DNA from: Fasciolopsis buskii
Taxonomy: Eukaryota; Platyhelminthes; Trematoda; Plagiorchiida; Fasciolidae
Direction: 5' to 3'
Assembly (NCBI GenBank): GCA_008360955.1
Contig: LUCM01001928.1
Span: forward strand, 1 to 64,000
DNA length: 64,000 nucleotides
Shown here piece after piece: positions 59,401 through 64,000 of the stretch (the first letter of the stretch is position 1; every line of letters starts with the position of its first letter). Under the pieces are notes generated by a model, which was given only the letters and a program-made list of their open reading frames with translations, searched no databases and had not been told where the DNA came from. Both the position numbers and the translations under genes were made by a program.

Positions 59401-62379
59401 CATTGGCAGAACAACAGTGGATAACAGATCATTTAAACTGCTGAAAAGCCTCGCTCCAGAATTTTTCCATTGATGCTTCTTACCTCCAATTTACTTCAGA
59501 ACGTCAGTTTCAACATTATTGGAAATAACTAATCAAAAAGTAAACTACGTTTGATTGACTGCTCCTCAGACGTCATTCTTCATACGTAGATTTCATATTA
59601 CCTGGTTTTCTTCACATATGGGAGCCACGAAACACGAGTCTCGCTCTCCTTAAAATCCCTCAGTGGTTCCCATCTCCCAATGCACCCAAGGTTTTAGCCA
59701 GGACTTTCCAAATGAGGTCAACGAAACATCAGTTGTATCTCTCTTTAAAGCTGTTCGGCACTCCTGGCCATCACAGAGAACGACATCAGAACAAGTTTAA
59801 CTGGGTAATTCCGATCGGTTTAGACAAGGCTTGGTGAAAAAGCAATCATGTACACGTTTTCCAGTTCGGAAGCTCAGGTTCAAACCATGAGTGTACCAAA
59901 AGAGGTGAATCACTGGTGAGCCCTGCTCAGAAAGAAACTAGTATTTGGTATTTTCCAAATGTCAGGTTTACCATAGGACTTATTAGTGCGAAGTGCAGTT
60001 CGAGAGTTGGTCAGTCAGGCAAAGAAACATCAGTCCCAAGTACGAGTGACAAATAATTGTGAAAACTATATAAATATAAATATATATATATATAAATATA
60101 TAAATATGGTTCATGTGGGTTCTGTAGGGCATTTCCTTTGGCAGTGGTCTATACGAAAGTCTGACCGCCTTGTCCGCGTGGATATCTCTGCCTGAAAGGT
60201 GAATTATGGGAAGTGCAAACACACCTAGTTGGAGATAGTCATAAAGTTCCAACAAGTTTTGGCGAAAAACAAACAAACATAAAAGTCACTGAGATGTTGT
60301 TACAACCTAGGCTCTCCTTGACCATAAAAATCATAGCCATTTTAGTGGCTAGCATCTGAAGTTAATTCGATCCTGAGTAAATGTGCTCGGGATTAGATTC
60401 TTGCTCGCTATTTTTCAACATTTTGCTTACCAAGAATTTAGCTAATCACAAACCCCGTGGACGACACTGACTCAAACCTCTGCACGATGCACCACGTGAA
60501 CGATCGTTGCTTCCACACATTCCTCTCTCGTTTTAAAATTATAATGCACAAAATACTAGAAGATAGTGATTATTAATGAGCGGAAAACGATCAGCAAACA
60601 ACGACGTACTTGTTTATTTTTGGCTTCTCCGGTATCTGTGACAAGGCTTTCGGGAATAGCCCTACCCAAGTCGATAGAGTCATCAAATGCTACTTCGTCC
60701 GGGTACCGCTACCAGCTGTTTGTTTAAAAATCCAAGGATATTTTGTTTCTTCTTGCCAGCCGGTTGGTTTTAACTAGCCAATCACATTATTTGTAGCTTC
60801 AGTCTGCGGAAGTTGCTGCGTAGGACAAGTATTATTCTCACACAGGCATTGTGAATTCACAGTGTGATAAAAATCTGAGCTACCCTGTTAGCATGATCAT
60901 TTTTCCTAATTGTTTATTCAGATTTAATTATATCATATTACACAAGTTTTCGCCACCGGAGCAGGTCATAAGAAAGAAACAAAATATCATTCGGTCACGT
61001 GAATAGTTGACAATTTTGACCGGAAGAGTTGATCAGACTAAAGCTTTTATTTGTGCGTGAAATGCACAGTCTATTATCAGCAATCACATGAGCTTCACAG
61101 GCGTTTTGGTAATAAACGATAGTTTGTTTCACCCAGACAAAATTGCTCTCAAAATTCAAGTTGGTGTTCCGTTGCATAGTACTAATAACAGAACTCTGAA
61201 TTCTCTGTTTAGGTAAACATCACCCGACCAAACAGAAATTTATTCATCATGTGGGAAAAGCAATATTATTAATTATTTGACCGATATGTCAGGCTAAAAT
61301 TTTCTCCCGATTTCGTCGACTAGACAAAACAACCAGTGTCAACTATTGTCTGGATCAGTGATCAAAGGGGAACTTTGTGTGTCGCCTGAGGATTTGGCCG
61401 TGCCTTATGCTCGTTCGTCTAGGTTCGTAAAAGCCGACACAAAAGCTATTTCATCACCTGAGTAATTTGGATCCTCAAACCATCTGTATAGCACTGGTTT
61501 TCTAACCAATTATCAAACTTACATTAAGATAATTGTCTCGGTTACTGGGCCAGGAGAAACATGGTGAAAATGATTTGAAGGATTCCACCCCAAATCTTGT
61601 TTGCTCACAAAACGATGTAGCACAGTTTGTGTAAAACAAATCAAGAATTTAGTACCAGCCGTCTCGATTCAAACCAGCACATGTGGTCTCAATCAAAGAA
61701 TATACAGACTGACACGCGCATGACATACCTTGACCGAAAACTGTCCAGAAATGACCGAATGGTTCGAACAAACCGAGGAGAGACCTGAGAAAATAAAACA
61801 AAACCACACTAATCCACGGTAAGTGAGCGGTGAGTGTATTATTCTACTATGGGTGTCATTTCGATGCGGACAATGACAGACGTGCACGGGCATGGAAAGA
61901 TGCGGTGAGCCCCCATGGACTGCTTGGCATTGTAAATGGGAGAAAAGAAGTGGCATTTACAGGGTCTGTTGAATAAATTTTTCCCAGTATAATAACACAC
62001 TAGCGAATCTAACAGTATAAAAAATCGTTACTTAGAAGATGAGGATTAGCAAGGAAAATTAGTGAACCAAAAAACTGTTTGTTCGCTTTCTTTCCTGAAA
62101 AGTAAAATAAAGTTACAAAGTAGTATTTACGATGTCTTCCAAAATATCGCGAAAAGTAGTTCAAAGTTCTATTATTATTAATATTATTATTATTATTATC
62201 GTCCTCTCATCAGCGTATTCCGGTTCAGTGCTCATAATGTCATTCACGAATCCATTCGAGGAATTGCTACCCTTCTCTTTGTCATCGTTTCGAATACAAA
62301 TACCGCGTTTCAACTACCAGCCGTTAGGCCATTTGTCACTGTTTCATATCTCATCTAGATAGGGATGAAGAACAAGAGG
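56451..62379. other. no confident gene; (CA)n at 57242-57261
   Basis: Candidate coding pieces without proof: the minus-strand frame 57688-57224 (RDTKRRCVAKCRRLLEESKR), a plus-strand frame 58389-58829 (RIGGRPEYLAYGYPHPLDLR, TEFTQRSSTREHKVFTLKLH), and 58951-59154 (YQCYSFTNYHPMDGEEAVTW). None has both splice sites and a family match. AT-rich tracts lie near 60065-60110, and a (TTA)n tract lies at 62171-62199. Confidence 0.4.
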
Positions 62380-64000
62380 TTGAGCAACGACTCAAAGAAA
62401 AAGGAGATTTTGAATGTCAGAAGGCCACCGAGGGCGGCACTGAGTTATGTCACCCACTGTCTCCAACCATCGCATGAAGGGAATCCGCGGGCTCCAACCC
62501 AACAGCCGAATTGCGCCACATGGTACAGTCCAGTGGTTAAGGTTTTTCACACTTTATTCACATGTAGTCCACTGTTCACCCCAAACCACTTTCCAACCAT
62601 TGCCTGCTTCGCAGAACTACTTGCAACGAGTAAATCGTCCGGCGGACATGTGTAAAATATGCCCTTATCACCTTAGCCTATTCTCGTTCAATACCTGTAC
62701 TGGAGACTGAATCCATGACCCCATACATCATGCCTGACTTCTGAGGTATCCACTAAATTATCACATCATTTTCTGTCAGTCGTACGAAGACAGCAGTCTT
62801 CAAATATCAACATTCTCTGCAAATCTTCCTTGTGCGGCCATGACTCTGAACTATATGGCAGAATCGACCTCTACTTTTGGTCGATAACCGGATGTCACGC
62901 CAACGAAGCAAATGTCTCAAAGTAGTGAATACAAACTGAGACTTCTGTATGCTCGAGGGAATGACATCCGATATAAGACCACAATGCGAGATACAACTAA
63001 TCAAATACCGAAATCTATCCACCTTACTCAGTTGTTCCTCTTCAAGAACACGGTTTGGCTTTGAGGCAGTTCAGCGCAATTCTAAAACAAGCATTCCACA
63101 CTTCGAAGTTGCAAAATCTATCCTAAACATAATCCCATTATTATTCATACGATCGGGAAACTTGCAGCTTATTTCGGTCTTCACTCAGTAGCACAATGTC
63201 GTCCGTATATCCCAGGTCAGACAATCCTCTATCCGAGCAAATATCACTGCTACTATTCGGACAGCGAGCCAGAGCTACCTCGATAACCATTCAAATGACA
63301 AAACTAAACAGTGACGAACACCACTTTTCGTAATGAGCTCAAATGAAAGGTCGTCCTGTGAAAGAACTTGTCCTCAGCTGTTAGCACACAGAGTTAAGAT
63401 GAGTGAAATGAATTTCCCTGGCATACTTTTCAAAGAGAATCGGTGCCAAAGAACTGTACGATCGACTGATTCGAGCGACTTTTTCAGACCAAAAAATCTT
63501 GGATCTACGAATCAGTGGTTGTGTTCTATGACTTATTACAAAAAGCATATTTGAGCAATATAACCCCGACGCTGACGGAAACCGAGTTTGTTCTCACACA
63601 TACTCCTCTCGGAAGTAATAGATGATCAGTGTAGGATAGTGTCCGCGAGCTGTTTGGAGGCAGTGCTTACCAAACCAATTCACTTGCAGTGTTTTACCTA
63701 AGGATTTATCGCCCTTGTTGTCAGTTGGTAAAGTCTCCAGTTCCTAAAAGTCTTTGGGGATCTGTTCCCCGTCCCAGACTGACCATAGGAGTATTGTTAA
63801 CTTTGATGTTGAGAAAGTACGACGACAGTCCATCCTATCCAGCCGCCTTATGTTTTTAAGAAAACCTGTTTTCATAATGGGCCCGTTTCTGATGGAGGAT
63901 TGGCACCTAGCTGCATCGGTTCACTTGCAGACATAAGTGAAAAGGCTACTGTGTCCGTGGACAAATAAGCTGCTAATCAAAGTGTTCTACCAAAGCTCCA
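62380..64000 (-). mobile_element. RTE retrotransposon, linker to C-terminus, running off the window end
   Basis: Minus strand from the window end: MSASEPMQLGANPPSETGPL (linker), the block SVWDGEQIPKDF near 63770, VSTASKQLADTIL, CENKLGFRQRRGYIAQI near 63580, FFGLKKSLESVDRTVLWHRF near 63490, DDLSFELITKSGVRH, CSDRGLSDLGYTDDIVLLSE (YADD to YTDD, both Asp kept) near 63210, MDRFRYLISCISHCGLISD at 63022, TTLRHLLRWRDIRLSTKS, then frameshifted SILPYSSESWPHKEDLQRML near 62860 and FCEAGNGWKVVWGEQWTT, LLGWSPRIPFMRWLETVGDI near 62470. It belongs to the EVRRRVLG-type subfamily, as at 5.6-6.4 kb. Multiple stops and shifts; the endonuclease lies outside the window. Confidence 0.85.

Overview
The window looks like repeat-rich genomic DNA from a digenean trematode (a liver-, lung- or intestinal-fluke type of flatworm). 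I infer this from the repeats. There are many degraded RTE-type non-LTR retrotransposons with fluke-type endonuclease, reverse transcriptase and C-terminal sequences and trinucleotide (GAT)n tails. There is a CsRn1-like Ty3/gypsy element with a Cys-box gag, two Penelope-like elements with GIY-YIG remnants, and a SINE-like family carrying a hammerhead ribozyme like the schistosome SM-alpha family. Introns, scattered exons and many AT and GT microsatellites fit a eukaryote. Species cannot be fixed from this window; its moderate GC content looks higher than I would expect for Schistosoma.

Layout. 0-6.4 kb: RTE fragments on both strands. 7.6-8.6 kb: one copy of a 576-bp repeat abutting an RTE fragment at a 31-nt palindrome beside the only N. 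8.7-12.25 kb: one RTE element split by a jockey-like retrotransposon. 13.7-15.8 kb: a long dead RTE copy, then the second 576-bp repeat in inverse orientation. 17.2-18.4 kb: the terminal exon of a host gene. 21.85 kb: a possible first exon of another gene. 23.4-25.6 kb: an RTE copy inverted relative to, and sharing disabling deletions with, the 13.7-15.8 kb copy. 28.45-31.2 kb: a CsRn1-like gypsy element. 34.06-34.45 kb: a foldback element with a hammerhead-like ribozyme in each arm. 36.5-38.7 kb: gypsy gag debris, three SINE copies with hammerhead cores and an RTE tail. 42.76-44.54 and 49.47-50.8 kb: Penelope-like elements. 47.7-48.9 kb: an RTE 3' half. 55.4-56.45 kb: an internal exon of a second host gene on the minus strand. 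62.4-64 kb: an RTE copy running out of the window. The rest is intergenic or intronic DNA without recognisable genes.

No complete host gene is present. The two confident host exons encode low-complexity proteins I do not recognise. All retroelement reading frames are broken, so nothing here looks autonomously mobile. The most interesting signals are the ribozyme-bearing elements: the foldback unit at 34.06-34.45 kb, whose two arms are damaged at different core positions, and the SINE-like family, of which the copy at 37.2 kb (minus strand) keeps both catalytic boxes and a cleavable site.
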